From Rhizobium sp. (GTDB taxonomy: Bacteria; Pseudomonadota; Alphaproteobacteria; Rhizobiales; Rhizobiaceae), in assembly GCA_028290545.1 (NCBI GenBank), contig JAQGJP010000090.1:23484-87483 (forward strand): a stretch of 64,000 nucleotides of DNA, read 5' to 3'. The notes beneath the pieces are model-generated. The model saw nothing but the letters and a program-made list of their open reading frames with translations, searched no databases and was not told the origin of the DNA. A program made the translations under genes and the position numbers. The first letter of the stretch is position 1, and each line of letters opens with the position of its first letter. Shown here in pieces: positions 1 to 10,850 of this stretch.

Positions 1-170
1 ACACCTGGCGCTTCATTGATCTCGACGGCGGGCGCTCCGAGGTGCATTTCTTCATCGATTACGAGTTCAAGAGCCGGATCCTCGGCGCGCTGATGGGCTC
101 GATGTTCGACCGCGCTTTCCGGATGTTCACGGATGCCTTCGAAAAGCGCGCCGATAAAATCTATACATAG
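1..170 (+). CDS. COQ10/START-family protein, 3' end only
   Basis: Only the last 55 codons are present; the frame opens at base 3 and stops at TAG 168-170. The visible end runs from TWRFIDLDGG through VHFFIDYEFKS to a helix with GSMFDRAFRMFTDAFEKRA. This looks like the C-terminal strand and long helix of the polyketide cyclase/START fold in the COQ10/RatA family, whose members bind ubiquinone or a similar lipid. Its position next to cinA and ispDF fits what I remember of rhizobial chromosomes. Most of the protein lies outside the window, so the family call rests on a short stretch. Confidence 0.6.
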   Translation, partial: TWRFIDLDGGRSEVHFFIDYEFKSRILGALMGSMFDRAFRMFTDAFEKRADKIYT

Positions 171-232
171 GCTCTGTTTTACGCATTTCCGGACGGCGGA
201 CCGCTTCGCACGTCGCCAGGAAATGCATGCAA

Positions 233-730
233 TCAGCCGAGATGAGCGAGCTCGATGATCATTTCGAGCGCCACTTCAACCGAGGCCATGCGGATTGCAT
301 GCCGGCCGATCTCTCCGAATTTCATCTCGCGGTGGATCAGCTTGCCCTTGTAGTGGCGGCCGCCGAAATGCACCAGGCCGACAGGCTTGCCGGTGCTGCC
401 GCCGCTGGGGCCGGCAATGCCGGTGGTCGAGACGGAAATCCCGGCTTCCGAGCGCGACATCGCGCCATGGGCCATCTCCAGCGCCACATCCTTGGAGACC
501 GCGCCGAACTCGCGCAGCGTGATCGGCATAACGCCGATCATCTCGATCTTGGCCTGGTCTGAATAGGTGATGAAGCCACGCTCCAGCACCTGCGATGCGC
601 CCGAAATCTCGGTGATTGCTCCGGCAACCAGCCCGCCGGTGCAGGATTCGGCGGTGGCGATCATCACGTTCTTTTCCGTGCAGAGCCTGACCACTTCCTG
701 GGCGAGCTCTAGAATTATCCTGTCGTTCAT
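233..730 (-). CDS. CinA C-terminal-type protein (NMN amidohydrolase family)
   Basis: This 165-residue protein corresponds to the C-terminal CinA domain alone, the PncC family, which deamidates nicotinamide mononucleotide to the acid form in pyridine nucleotide recycling. The family signature ESCTGG is at residues 28-33 and the glycine-rich TGIAGPSGG loop is near residue 104. The N-terminal CinA molybdopterin-like domain is absent, which is usual for the short PncC form. The ATG at 730-728 overlaps the ispDF stop (727-729), so the two are probably translationally coupled with ispDF upstream. No signal peptide or membrane segment is seen. The family is clear; enzymatic activity is inferred. Confidence 0.9.
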   Translation of the reverse strand: MNDRIILELAQEVVRLCTEKNVMIATAESCTGGLVAGAITEISGASQVLERGFITYSDQAKIEMIGVMPITLREFGAVSKDVALEMAHGAMSRSEAGISVSTTGIAGPSGGSTGKPVGLVHFGGRHYKGKLIHREMKFGEIGRHAIRMASVEVALEMIIELAHLG

Positions 731-1938
731 TGATCTCTCCCCTTAAATACCACTGTGGCGGTCGCGATGGCCGCGATGCCTTCGCCACGACCGACAAAGC
801 CGATCTTCTCGTTGGTCGTCGCCTTGACGGAACAGCGCTGCAAATCGATTGCGAGAATCTCGGCGAGCGCTTGTCGCATGGCTTGCCTGTGCGGACCTAT
901 CTTCGGCGCCTCGGCGATCAACGAAATATCCGCGTTCATGATCGTGCCGCCATGGTCACGGACGATTTTGGCGGCATGTTCCAGAAAAATTCGGGAAGCG
1001 GCGCCCTTCCATTGCGGATCCGAAGGCGGAAAATGATCGCCGATATCGCCGGCGCCGCAGGTCGCGAGCAGGGCGTCCGTCAGAGCGTGCAGAGCGACAT
1101 CCGCATCCGAATGCCCTTTCAGACTGTGATCATGGGCGATCAGCACACCGCAAAGCGTTACGCCGTTGCCGGGCTCGATCTGGTGGACGTCGTAGCCGTT
1201 GCCGGTGCGAACGTCGGGAAGAGCATTGTTCATGAGTGTCTGGTCCGCCAGTTCTATATCCCGCTTGAGCGTAAGCTTGACGTTGTCGCGGTCGCCTTCG
1301 ACAATCTTCACCGGAATACCCGCCCATTCGGCAATCGCAGCATCGTCGGTCAGGTCGCTGATTCCCGATGCAGCCGCAGCACGATGTGCGTCGAGAATCG
1401 GTTTGAACGCGAAACTCTGCGGCGTCTGGGCGGCGAACAGGCCGACACGCGGCACGGTTTCCGCCACATGACCGTCAGCCGTGGCCCGCTTCAGCGTATC
1501 GGGTACGGCTGTTGCGGGCAATACTGCCCTTTCGCCGGCGTCGAGCGCGGCAGCGATGCGGTCGAGCAGGGCAGGGCTGACGAAGGGGCGTACCGCATCC
1601 TGAATCATCACATGCGTGACATTCAGTTCCGCCATGGCCTCCAGCCCGTTCAGGACCGAACCTTGCCGGGTCGATGCGCCATGGATTGTCCGTATTTTCG
1701 GGCGATGGGACAAATGCTTCACGGATTTTTCGTACCGCGCTTCATCGTCAGGATGGACGACGACGATCACCGGTCCGGACCGGTGCCATTCAAGAAAGCG
1801 ATCCAGCGTGTGCGTGATCACCGGCTTGCCGCCGATCGAGCGGTATTGTTTCGGGCCTTCCTGACTCGCGCCTGCCCGTTCGCCGCGGCCGGCGGCGACG
1901 ATCAATATGCCGATCGAGTTTGTGTCATTCTGCTTCAT
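727..1938 (-). CDS. ispDF: Bifunctional IspD/IspF of the MEP isoprenoid pathway
   Basis: This is a fusion of 2-C-methyl-D-erythritol 4-phosphate cytidylyltransferase (IspD) and 2-C-methyl-D-erythritol 2,4-cyclodiphosphate synthase (IspF), two steps of isoprenoid precursor synthesis. The IspD half begins with the nucleotide-binding loop [10 protein letters not shown] and contains IQDAVRPF. The IspF half starts near residue 245 with GNGYDVHQ, has the metal-binding [11 protein letters not shown] stretch, and ends with FVGRGEGI. The start at ATG 1938 gives 403 residues, the usual length for alphaproteobacterial IspDF. The frame stays open to 2064, but the extra 42 residues are not IspD-like. It is divergent from dusB and overlaps cinA at its 3' end. 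Confidence 0.95.
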   Translation of the reverse strand: MKQNDTNSIGILIVAAGRGERAGASQEGPKQYRSIGGKPVITHTLDRFLEWHRSGPVIVVVHPDDEARYEKSVKHLSHRPKIRTIHGASTRQGSVLNGLEAMAELNVTHVMIQDAVRPFVSPALLDRIAAALDAGERAVLPATAVPDTLKRATADGHVAETVPRVGLFAAQTPQSFAFKPILDAHRAAAASGISDLTDDAAIAEWAGIPVKIVEGDRDNVKLTLKRDIELADQTLMNNALPDVRTGNGYDVHQIEPGNGVTLCGVLIAHDHSLKGHSDADVALHALTDALLATCGAGDIGDHFPPSDPQWKGAASRIFLEHAAKIVRDHGGTIMNADISLIAEAPKIGPHRQAMRQALAEILAIDLQRCSVKATTNEKIGFVGRGEGIAAIATATVVFKGRDQ

Positions 1939-2057
1939 ACTGCTCGAAAATTCGTCTGTTACAATGCGTCCAACACCGTTTATAGACAGGACAAACAATT
2001 GGCCAGCCTTGGCATTTTGCTTGCCAGCTTCTTTTTTATGCTGCGCTTCGAATCCGC

Positions 2058-2086
2058 TTGGCAAGACCTTCGAAAATGTCTAAAAA
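2058..2086 (+). promoter_or_regulatory. Candidate sigma-70-type promoter for dusB-ntrB-ntrC
   Basis: TTGGCA at 2058-2063 is followed, after a 17-base spacer, by TAAAAA at 2081-2086 within an A-rich run. It lies 37 bases before the dusB start in the 184-base gap between the divergent ispDF and dusB genes. This is a pattern match by eye to a housekeeping promoter, without further support. Confidence 0.4.
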
Positions 2087-2122
2087 TAATGCATCAGAAT
2101 ATGATGCCCGAAAGATGAGCAT

Positions 2123-3127
2123 TTGGATTTGGATTTCATAAAATCGCCGCTGCGTATCGGGCCCGTTGAGTTCCGCAACCGGGTGGCGCTGGCACCTATG
2201 TCCGGGGTCACGGATTTGCCGTTCCGGCAACTGGCGTTCGAATTCGGTGCCGGCTTCGTGGTGACCGAGATGGTCGCCAGTCGGGAACTGGTTGGAAATT
2301 CCGCCGAATCCTGGTCGCGCCTCGAAAATTCGGGCATCGATCCGCACATCGTCCAGCTCGCGGGCCGTGATCCCTTCTACATGGCCGAGGGTGCTCGAAT
2401 CGCTGAAGCGCATGGCGCCGACATCATCGATATCAATATGGGTTGCCCGGCAAAAAAGGTCATAGGCGGCCTCTCGGGGTCGGCATTGATGCGCGAGCCA
2501 GAACTGGCGCTTGCATTGATCGAGGCCACGGTCAGGGCCGTCAAGGTGCCTGTCACCGTCAAGATGCGGCTCGGCTGGGACGACCAGTCGATCAACGCGC
2601 CGGAACTTGCCCACGCCGCAGAAGATCTCGGCGCCCGGATGATCACGGTTCACGGCCGGACTCGGATGCAGTTCTATCAAGGCAGGGCCAACTGGGATCT
2701 GATTGCCGGTGTGCGTGAGCGGATCTCCATTCCGCTGATCGCCAATGGCGATGTGGAGACCGCTGAGGATATTGCCGGCATACTATCGCGTTCGGGCGCC
2801 GACGCGGTGATGATCGGTCGCGGATCGCAAGGCAGGCCTTGGCATGCGGGTGTTCTCGCGGGCATGCGGGCTGAGCCCGAAAGCCAGGAGATCGCCGATA
2901 TTTTCGAGCGGCATTATCGGATGCTGGTCGAGTTTTACGGCGGCCAGCCCGGAGTGCGGCATGCGCGCAAACACGTCGGCTGGTATCTCGATCGGTTTGG
3001 CGGGGCGGTCTCCGGCTCGTTCCGTACCGAACTTCTGACATCCCATGAGCCTGAATTCGTGATCGGTATGATGCGCAACATTCTCCTCAATCCGGCTTCC
3101 CAAGCGCCGATCAGCGAGGCCGCATGA
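2123..3127 (+). CDS. dusB: tRNA-dihydrouridine synthase DusB (NifR3)
   Basis: DusB is an FMN enzyme that reduces uridine to dihydrouridine in the D-loop of tRNA using NADPH. The N-terminal TIM barrel shows [11 protein letters not shown] near residue 27, the active-site cysteine in [10 protein letters not shown] near residue 108, and [20 protein letters not shown] and [11 protein letters not shown] further on. At 334 residues it has full family length. The only in-frame start is TTG at 2123, because a TGA at 2102-2104 closes the frame upstream with no ATG between; the purine-rich GAAAGATGAG sits just upstream. The stop overlaps the ntrB ATG (ATGA), so dusB is the first gene of the classical nifR3-ntrB-ntrC operon. 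Confidence 0.93.
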   Translation: MDLDFIKSPLRIGPVEFRNRVALAPMSGVTDLPFRQLAFEFGAGFVVTEMVASRELVGNSAESWSRLENSGIDPHIVQLAGRDPFYMAEGARIAEAHGADIIDINMGCPAKKVIGGLSGSALMREPELALALIEATVRAVKVPVTVKMRLGWDDQSINAPELAHAAEDLGARMITVHGRTRMQFYQGRANWDLIAGVRERISIPLIANGDVETAEDIAGILSRSGADAVMIGRGSQGRPWHAGVLAGMRAEPESQEIADIFERHYRMLVEFYGGQPGVRHARKHVGWYLDRFGGAVSGSFRTELLTSHEPEFVIGMMRNILLNPASQAPISEAA

Positions 3128-4271
3128 GCGAAGACGCTTCCAAGAGTAAGAAGAAGATGAGCGCCAACGATACTGCGATGGGTGTGCTGAACGCGATACA
3201 GAACGCGGTGATCATGGTCGATGAAAACGGCTATATCGCATTTGCCAACTGGGAGGCGGAGGCTTTCTTTGGCGCATCCGCGGTCTATCTGGCGCGACAC
3301 ACGATCTACGCCTATATTCCGTTCGGAAGCCCGCTCCTGCCGCTGATCGACCAGGTGCGCGAGCGCCGCGCGCCGGTCAATGAATATCGCGTCGATCTGA
3401 GTTCGCCGCGGCTTGGTGCCGACAAGCTCGTCGACATCTATGTCGCGCCGGTTCTGACCGACCCCGGTTCGGTGGTCATCGTCTTTCAGGAGCGGTCGAT
3501 GGCCGACAAGATCGACCGGCAGCTGACCCATCGCGCCGCCGCCCGATCGGTCACCGGGCTTGCCTCGATGCTGGCGCACGAAATCAAGAATCCGCTCTCC
3601 GGGATCCGTGGCGCGGCACAATTGCTGGAAACCTCGGTCAATGACGAGGACAGGGCGTTGACGCAGCTGATCTGCGAGGAGACCGACCGTATCGTCTCAC
3701 TGGTCGATCGGATGGAAGTGTTTTCCGACGAGCGGCCGGTGGATCGCGTACCGTGCAATATCCATTCGATCCTCGATCATGTGAAGGCGATTGCCAAGGC
3801 GGGCTTTGCGCGTCACATCAAAATCTCCGAGAATTATGACCCGTCGCTGCCGGCCGTGCATGCCAATCGCGACCAACTGATCCAGGTTTTCCTCAACCTG
3901 ATCAAGAATGCTTCCGAAGCGGTGGCCGATCGCGCCGATGCGGAGATCATGTTGACGACTGCCTATCGACCTGGAATCCGGATCTCGGTGGCGGGCACGC
4001 GGGAGAAAATTTCCCTGCCGCTCGAATTCTGCGTCATCGACAACGGCCCCGGCGTGCCGGAAGACCTGAAGCCGCATTTATTCGATCCGTTCATCACCAC
4101 CAAGACCAACGGCTCCGGGCTTGGCCTGGCGCTCGTTGCCAAGATTATCGGCGGCCATGGCGGCATCGTCGAATGCGACAGTCAAAACAACAAGACCATA
4201 TTCAGGGTTCTCATGCACGCCTCCAAAATCACGCGGGCGGATGAGGATTTCGACGAACCAGGGAAAACCAG

Positions 4272-4275
<4 letters not shown>
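3124..4275 (+). CDS. ntrB: Nitrogen regulation sensor kinase NtrB
   Basis: NtrB is the soluble kinase/phosphatase that controls NtrC according to nitrogen status through the PII protein. The order is a PAS-like domain (about residues 15-85), an H-box [11 protein letters not shown] with phosphoacceptor H152, then a HATPase domain with the N-box [17 protein letters not shown] and a glycine lid containing GSGLGLAL. There are no membrane segments, as expected for NtrB. Length is 383 residues. It overlaps dusB upstream and ntrC downstream by four bases each, which indicates coupled translation. The family call is firm because of motif content plus context. Confidence 0.96.
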
Positions 4276-5729
<1,454 letters not shown>

Positions 5730-5768
5730 CAAACACCGAATCCGACATCATTCCGTTGCATTCTCGCC

Positions 5769-5805
5769 ACAATGCGTTGCTTAATAGCAACGCATTGTTT
5801 GTTTT
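5769..5805 (+). terminator. Rho-independent terminator after ntrC
   Basis: A perfect 12-base-pair stem (ACAATGCGTTGC at 5769-5780, GCAACGCATTGT at 5787-5798) encloses the six-base loop TTAATA and is followed by TTGTTTT. It lies 40 bases after the ntrC stop and separates ntrBC from ntrYX. Confidence 0.85.
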
Positions 5806-5940
5806 CGCGCCACGATTCGAAGGCCGAGCAAATATCTTTCATGCCGGTTCCGATCGCTGATTTGCAGTCGAGAGAGAACCTGCTGTCACAAAAGCAAATA
5901 TTCGGCCGGCGGTTACGACCGGTACTGTGGGGAAAGCAGT

Positions 5941-8187
5941 ATGCCCGTAGGGGGAGAACAGCAGGCAGTGGTCAGCAGTGACAGGAAGGGGATTTCCACC
6001 TCTACCGGTATCGTCGTTGCAGGCGGCGCTTTGGTGGCGGCTCTGGTCACGCTTGCCGTGCTGCTCGGTTTCACGCCGATCGAGCCTGTGGACAATGTCG
6101 TCATCGCCTCCGTGGTGATCAACGCGATTTTTGTCGTCGCCTTGCTGACATTGGTCGGCTACGAGCTTTACCGTCTGATCAAGGCGCGCGCGCGCGGCCG
6201 TGCTGCCGCCCGGCTGCACATTCGCATCGTATCGCTGTTCTCCATCGTGGCGATCGCGCCGGCCATTCTGGTTGCCGTCATCGCTTCCTTGACCTTGAAC
6301 GCCGGCCTGGATCGCTGGTTCAGCACACAGACGCAGGAGATCGTCAATTCCTCCATCAATGTCGCGCAGGCCTATGTAAAGGAAAATGCAAGCTATCTTC
6401 AGGGCCAGACGATCTCCATGGCCAATGATCTCGATAGCTATAGGCAACTCTATGCGCTTGACCGCTCGGGCTTTACCGATCTCCTGAACCGCCAGACCAA
6501 GGGCCGCGGTCTGCTCGGCGCCTTCCTGATCAACGGCGACGGCTCGGTGATACTGAAATCGAATATCGACGACCAGAAGGAATTGCCGCCGATCCCCGCC
6601 GACGCCCTGAAGGCGGCCGTGTCGGGCAAGCCGACGCTGATCCCCCCTGGCGCGACCAATCTTGTCGGGGCGATCATCAACCTCGACCAGATCAATGCCT
6701 ATCTCTACACGATCCGTGCCGTCGACCCGAAAGTGATGACCGCGCTGCATCTGATGGAAGCCAATGCCGCAAGCTACAAGGCGATGAGCGAGGGCAAGGT
6801 ATCCACCCAACTCGCCTTCGGTATCATCTATCTGGGATTTGCGTTGATCGTGCTGCTTGCCGCGATCTGGGCCGCCATTGCAGTGGCGGACCGCATCGTC
6901 CGGCCGATCCGGCTGCTGATCAGCGCCGCCGACAGCGTCGCGGGCGGCAATCTCAATGTCATCGTGCCGGTAAGGGCCATCGACGGCGACGTCGGCAGCT
7001 TGTCACGCACATTCAACAAGATGATTTCGGAAATCCGCACGCAGCGCGATGAAATCCTTGTCGCCAAGGATGAGGTCGATGACCGCCGCCGCTTCATCGA
7101 GGCGGTGCTGTCGGGCGTGACGGCGGCGGTGATCGGTGTCGAGGACGACCGAACCATTACGATCGCCAACCCCTCGACCGAACTCCTCCTGGGTCTGGCG
7201 CCGGACAGCCTGACAGGCCGCAAGCTCCATGAAGTGGCACCCGAAATAGATGCGATGCTGACGGAAGCCGCCTCGCGCTACCGCAAGGAATTCCGTCGTG
7301 AAGTCGCGATGATCCAGGGCGGCAAGGAGCGGAACCTGAATGTTCAGGTGACGCGCGAGGAATCGCATGCGGGCAAGGAATCCTACGTGATCACCATGGA
7401 CGACATAACCGACCTGATGATCGCGCAGCGCTCCACGGCTTGGTCGGACGTCGCCCGCCGCATTGCCCATGAAATCAAGAACCCGCTGACCCCGATCACG
7501 CTTTCGGCGGAGCGGCTGAAACGCCGTTACGGCCGCCAGATCGCCGAAGACGACCGGGCGGTGTTCGACCAGTGCACCGACACGATCGTCCGTCAGGTCG
7601 AGGACATCGGCCGGATGGTCGATGAGTTCTCGTCATTTGCCCGCATGCCCAAGCCATCGAAGGAAAATATCGATCTGCGCAACATCCTCAAGGACAGCGT
7701 GTTCCTTCGGGAGATGGGCAATCACGACATTACCTTCATTCGCGAATGGGGAGACGAGCCGCTCAACGGCGCCTTCGATTCGCGCATGCTCGGACAGGCG
7801 TTCACCAATCTCATCAAGAATGCCGTGGAGGCGATCGAAGCCATTCCGGAAGGTGAGAGCCGCGACGAATTCAAGATCCTGGTGCGGGCCGGGCCGAATG
7901 AGAGCGGTGATCAGATCATCGTCGAGATCATCGACAACGGCAAGGGCCTGCCGCAGGAGAACCGCCATCGCATTCTCGAGCCCTACATGACCATGCGCGA
8001 CAAGGGCACCGGGCTCGGTCTGCCGATCGTCAAGAAGATCATCGAGGAGCATGGCGGACATTTGGAGTTACACGACGCCCCGCCGAATTTCGATCACGGA
8101 CACGGGGCTATGTTCAGGGTTTTGTTGCCGCGCGCGGATGTCGCTGCGGAAGAGGTCGGCGAAAAGGTGAGTTCTCATGGCGTCTGA
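5941..8187 (+). CDS. ntrY: Membrane sensor kinase NtrY
   Basis: NtrY is the membrane-bound partner of NtrX and is linked to nitrogen and redox signalling in alphaproteobacteria. In 748 residues there are hydrophobic segments near 20-42, 48-75, 95-118 and 292-320. A periplasmic-type region lies between the third and fourth, followed by a HAMP linker (about 325-375), a PAS-like domain, the H-box [12 protein letters not shown] with H510, and a HATPase domain with NLIKNAVEAIE, DNGKGLP and GTGLGLPIV. The ATG at 5941 follows GGGGAAAG. The C-terminus overlaps the ntrX start by 11 bases, so the pair is coupled. Confidence 0.95.
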   Translation: MPVGGEQQAVVSSDRKGISTSTGIVVAGGALVAALVTLAVLLGFTPIEPVDNVVIASVVINAIFVVALLTLVGYELYRLIKARARGRAAARLHIRIVSLFSIVAIAPAILVAVIASLTLNAGLDRWFSTQTQEIVNSSINVAQAYVKENASYLQGQTISMANDLDSYRQLYALDRSGFTDLLNRQTKGRGLLGAFLINGDGSVILKSNIDDQKELPPIPADALKAAVSGKPTLIPPGATNLVGAIINLDQINAYLYTIRAVDPKVMTALHLMEANAASYKAMSEGKVSTQLAFGIIYLGFALIVLLAAIWAAIAVADRIVRPIRLLISAADSVAGGNLNVIVPVRAIDGDVGSLSRTFNKMISEIRTQRDEILVAKDEVDDRRRFIEAVLSGVTAAVIGVEDDRTITIANPSTELLLGLAPDSLTGRKLHEVAPEIDAMLTEAASRYRKEFRREVAMIQGGKERNLNVQVTREESHAGKESYVITMDDITDLMIAQRSTAWSDVARRIAHEIKNPLTPITLSAERLKRRYGRQIAEDDRAVFDQCTDTIVRQVEDIGRMVDEFSSFARMPKPSKENIDLRNILKDSVFLREMGNHDITFIREWGDEPLNGAFDSRMLGQAFTNLIKNAVEAIEAIPEGESRDEFKILVRAGPNESGDQIIVEIIDNGKGLPQENRHRILEPYMTMRDKGTGLGLPIVKKIIEEHGGHLELHDAPPNFDHGHGAMFRVLLPRADVAAEEVGEKVSSHGV

Positions 8188-9541
8188 TATTTTGGTGGTC
8201 GATGACGAACAGGATATCCGCGAAATTGTCTCCGGTATCCTGTCTGACGAGGGGCATGAAACCCGAACCGCTCATGACAGCGACAGCGCGCTGGCGGCGA
8301 TTTCCGATCGGGTGCCGCGGCTGATATTCCTTGATGTCTGGATGACGGGCAGCCGGCTGGACGGCCTCGGGCTGCTGGACGAGATCAAGAGCCGCTACCC
8401 GGAACTGCCGGTGGTGATGATTTCCGGCCACGGCAATATCGAAATGGCGGTCAATGCCATCCGCCGTGGGGCCTATGACTTCATCGAGAAGCCGTTCAAG
8501 GCGGACCGGCTGATCCTGATCGCCGAGCGGGCACTCGAAACCTCCAAGCTGAAACGCGAGGTTAGGGATCTGAAAAAGCGATCCGGAGACTCCGCCGAAC
8601 TGATTGGCACCTCGGTGGCCGTCTCGCAGCTTCGCCAGACGATCGACAAGGTCGCGCCGACAAACAGCCGGATCATGATCCTTGGTCCATCCGGTTCCGG
8701 CAAGGAACTGGTGGCGCGGCTCATCCATCGCAAATCCTCACGCGCTGAGGGACCGTTCGTAGCGCTGAATGCCGCCACCATCACGCCGGACCGCATGGAG
8801 ATCGCGCTTTTCGGCACGGAAGGCACTCCGGGTCAGGCGAGACGCACCGGCGCGCTCGAGGAGGCCCATCGCGGCATCCTCTATCTCGACGAGATTGGCG
8901 AAATGCCGCGCGAAACGCAGAACAAGATCCTGCGCGTGCTCGTCGAGCAGCAATTCGAACGCGTCGGCGGCTCCAAGCGGGTCAAGGTGGATGTGCGGAT
9001 CATTTCCTCGACGGCTTACGATCTCGAAAATATGATCGCCGAAGGAAGATTCCGGGAGGATCTCTATCACCGGCTCTCGGTGGTTCCGGTGCGCGTGCCG
9101 CCGCTGTCCGATCGCCGCGAGGATATCCCGTTCCTGGTCGATATCTTCATGCGGCAGATCTGCGAACATGCCGGCATCCGGCCCCGCAAGATCGGCGACG
9201 ATGCGCTCGCCATCCTGCAGTCGCATGACTGGCCGGGCAATCTCCGCCAGTTGCGCAACAATATCGAACGGCTGCTGATTCTCGCCCAGTCGGATGGGCC
9301 GGAAACGCCGGTGACCGCTGAAATGCTGCCGGCTGACGTGCTCGACACGATGCCGAGAGTGTCATCGACCGGTGACCAGCACATCATGACGCTGCCGTTG
9401 CGTGAGGCACGTGAACTTTTCGAGCGCGATTATCTGATCGCGCAGATAAACCGGTTCGGCGGCAACATTTCACGAACCGCCGAATTCGTCGGCATGGAAC
9501 GCTCGGCACTGCATCGCAAATTGAAGACGCTCGGCGTCTGA
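8177..9541 (+). CDS. ntrX: Response regulator NtrX
   Basis: The protein has 454 residues: a receiver with VVDDEQD and phosphoacceptor D53 in FLDVWMTG, an AAA+ domain with Walker A GPSGSGKE and the GGILYLDEIGEMP-like Walker B region (read here as RGILYLDEIGEMP), and a C-terminal Fis-type helix-turn-helix ending in SALHRKLKTLGV. At the place where NtrC has GAFTGA this protein has GTPGQA, so the loop that contacts sigma-54 is not conserved. This is typical of NtrX as I remember the family, and suggests action without canonical sigma-54 activation. It overlaps ntrY. Confidence 0.95.
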   Translation: MASDILVVDDEQDIREIVSGILSDEGHETRTAHDSDSALAAISDRVPRLIFLDVWMTGSRLDGLGLLDEIKSRYPELPVVMISGHGNIEMAVNAIRRGAYDFIEKPFKADRLILIAERALETSKLKREVRDLKKRSGDSAELIGTSVAVSQLRQTIDKVAPTNSRIMILGPSGSGKELVARLIHRKSSRAEGPFVALNAATITPDRMEIALFGTEGTPGQARRTGALEEAHRGILYLDEIGEMPRETQNKILRVLVEQQFERVGGSKRVKVDVRIISSTAYDLENMIAEGRFREDLYHRLSVVPVRVPPLSDRREDIPFLVDIFMRQICEHAGIRPRKIGDDALAILQSHDWPGNLRQLRNNIERLLILAQSDGPETPVTAEMLPADVLDTMPRVSSTGDQHIMTLPLREARELFERDYLIAQINRFGGNISRTAEFVGMERSALHRKLKTLGV

Positions 9542-9566
9542 CCTCTGATTTTTATAAGGATGAAAA

Positions 9567-10430
9567 ATGTCGAGAATTGCCTATGTCAACGGATCCTACG
9601 TTCGGCACGCCGAAGCAGGCGTGCATATCGAGGACCGGGGATATCAGTTTGCCGATGGCGTCTATGAGGTCTGCGAAGTCCGCCACGCCATGATCGTCGA
9701 TCTGACGCGGCACCTCGATCGTCTCGACCGCTCGTTGGCCGAGCTTCGAATCGCCTGGCCGATGGACCGCAGGGCGTTGGTCCACGTCATCCGCCAGGTT
9801 TTGAAGAAAAATCACGTCAGGAACGGCCTGTTCTATTTGCAGGTGACACGTGGCGTCGCCAGGCGAGACCATGTTTTTCCCGCTGACGGCACCAGACCAT
9901 CGATCGTGATTACCGCCAAGAATACCAATCCGGCCGTCATCGCCGCCAAGAATGCCAAGGGCATCAAGGCGATCACTGTTGCGGAAAACCGCTGGGACCG
10001 GGTCGATATCAAGACTGTCGGCCTGTTGCCGAATGTGCTGGCGCGTCAGGCGGCTAAAGAGCAGGGGGCCGCGGAGGCGATCTTCATCGATGCCGATGGT
10101 ACCGTGAAAGAAGGCGCCGCCACCAATGTCTGGATGGTTGACCAGGACGGTACGCTGCTGACAAGGCCCGCCGACCACGGTATCCTCCGCGGTATCACCC
10201 GCACCACGTTGATGGACGTTGCCGCCAGGGTCGGCATCACGATCCGTGAGGAGAGCTTTTCGGTCGAGCAGATGAAAGCGGCACGCGAGGTGTTCATCAC
10301 CGCGGCGACCAGCATTTGCTTTCCCGTGGTTCAGATCGATGAACGGACGATCGCCAATGGTCACCCGGGCAGCGTGTCGCAAAAAATTCGTGAAGCCTTT
10401 TTCGACATTGCGGAAAAGACGGCGATTTGA
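9567..10430 (+). CDS. dat: D-amino-acid aminotransferase (class IV PLP)
   Basis: This is a class IV pyridoxal-phosphate aminotransferase of 287 residues, the fold shared by D-amino-acid transaminase and branched-chain transaminase. The start shows YVNGSYVRHAEAGVHIEDRGYQF cut by the conserved arginine turn, the likely Schiff-base lysine is K149 in VDIKTVGLLPN, and the cofactor loop EGAATNVWMV follows. The N-terminal RGYQFADGVYE stretch favours D-amino-acid transaminase over IlvE. AAGGATG lies just before the ATG. The position between ntrX and hfq matches the rhizobial gene order. Substrate specificity cannot be read from sequence alone. Confidence 0.88.
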   Translation: MSRIAYVNGSYVRHAEAGVHIEDRGYQFADGVYEVCEVRHAMIVDLTRHLDRLDRSLAELRIAWPMDRRALVHVIRQVLKKNHVRNGLFYLQVTRGVARRDHVFPADGTRPSIVITAKNTNPAVIAAKNAKGIKAITVAENRWDRVDIKTVGLLPNVLARQAAKEQGAAEAIFIDADGTVKEGAATNVWMVDQDGTLLTRPADHGILRGITRTTLMDVAARVGITIREESFSVEQMKAAREVFITAATSICFPVVQIDERTIANGHPGSVSQKIREAFFDIAEKTAI

Positions 10431-10529
10431 TAGCTGTCTATATAGGTGGGCCGCTGGAGGGAGCGGTCGCCGGGAGGCATTCACAATAATCCGGCCAAAA
10501 TGCGCCGGCAAAAAGAAACGGCGGGCGCA

Positions 10530-10772
10530 ATGGCTGAACGTTCTCAAAATCTTCAGGATCTTTTTCTCAACACAGTACGCAAGCAGAAGATTTCCCTGAC
10601 GATATTTCTCATCAATGGCGTCAAACTGACTGGCGTCGTGACCTCTTTTGATAATTTCTGTGTTCTATTGCGCCGCGACGGTCATTCGCAGCTTGTCTAT
10701 AAGCACGCGATTTCGACCATCATGCCCGGCTCCCCGGTTCAGATGTTTGAAGGCGAAGAAAATATCGGCTAA
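10530..10772 (+). CDS. hfq: RNA chaperone Hfq
   Basis: Hfq forms a hexameric ring that pairs small RNAs with mRNAs. The 80-residue protein starts [20 protein letters not shown], carries the Sm1 stretch with [10 protein letters not shown] and [11 protein letters not shown], and the Sm2 signature YKHAIST. The frame remains open to 10446, but the extra N-terminal residues are not Hfq-like, so I chose the internal ATG. In rhizobia this gene was first known as nrfA, needed for NifA expression. It lies directly upstream of hflX, the usual hfq-hflX pairing. Confidence 0.97.
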   Translation: MAERSQNLQDLFLNTVRKQKISLTIFLINGVKLTGVVTSFDNFCVLLRRDGHSQLVYKHAISTIMPGSPVQMFEGEENIG

Positions 10773-10850
10773 GACACCGGTCATCGAGCGCGTAACGCTC
10801 GCAATTCTTTCAGCAACGGCTGGAGGAACAGAAGAAGGCATGCACCGTTT

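Noticed and set aside
730..2118. 462-codon open frame on the plus strand
   Set aside because: Antisense shadow of ispDF; product has no family features.
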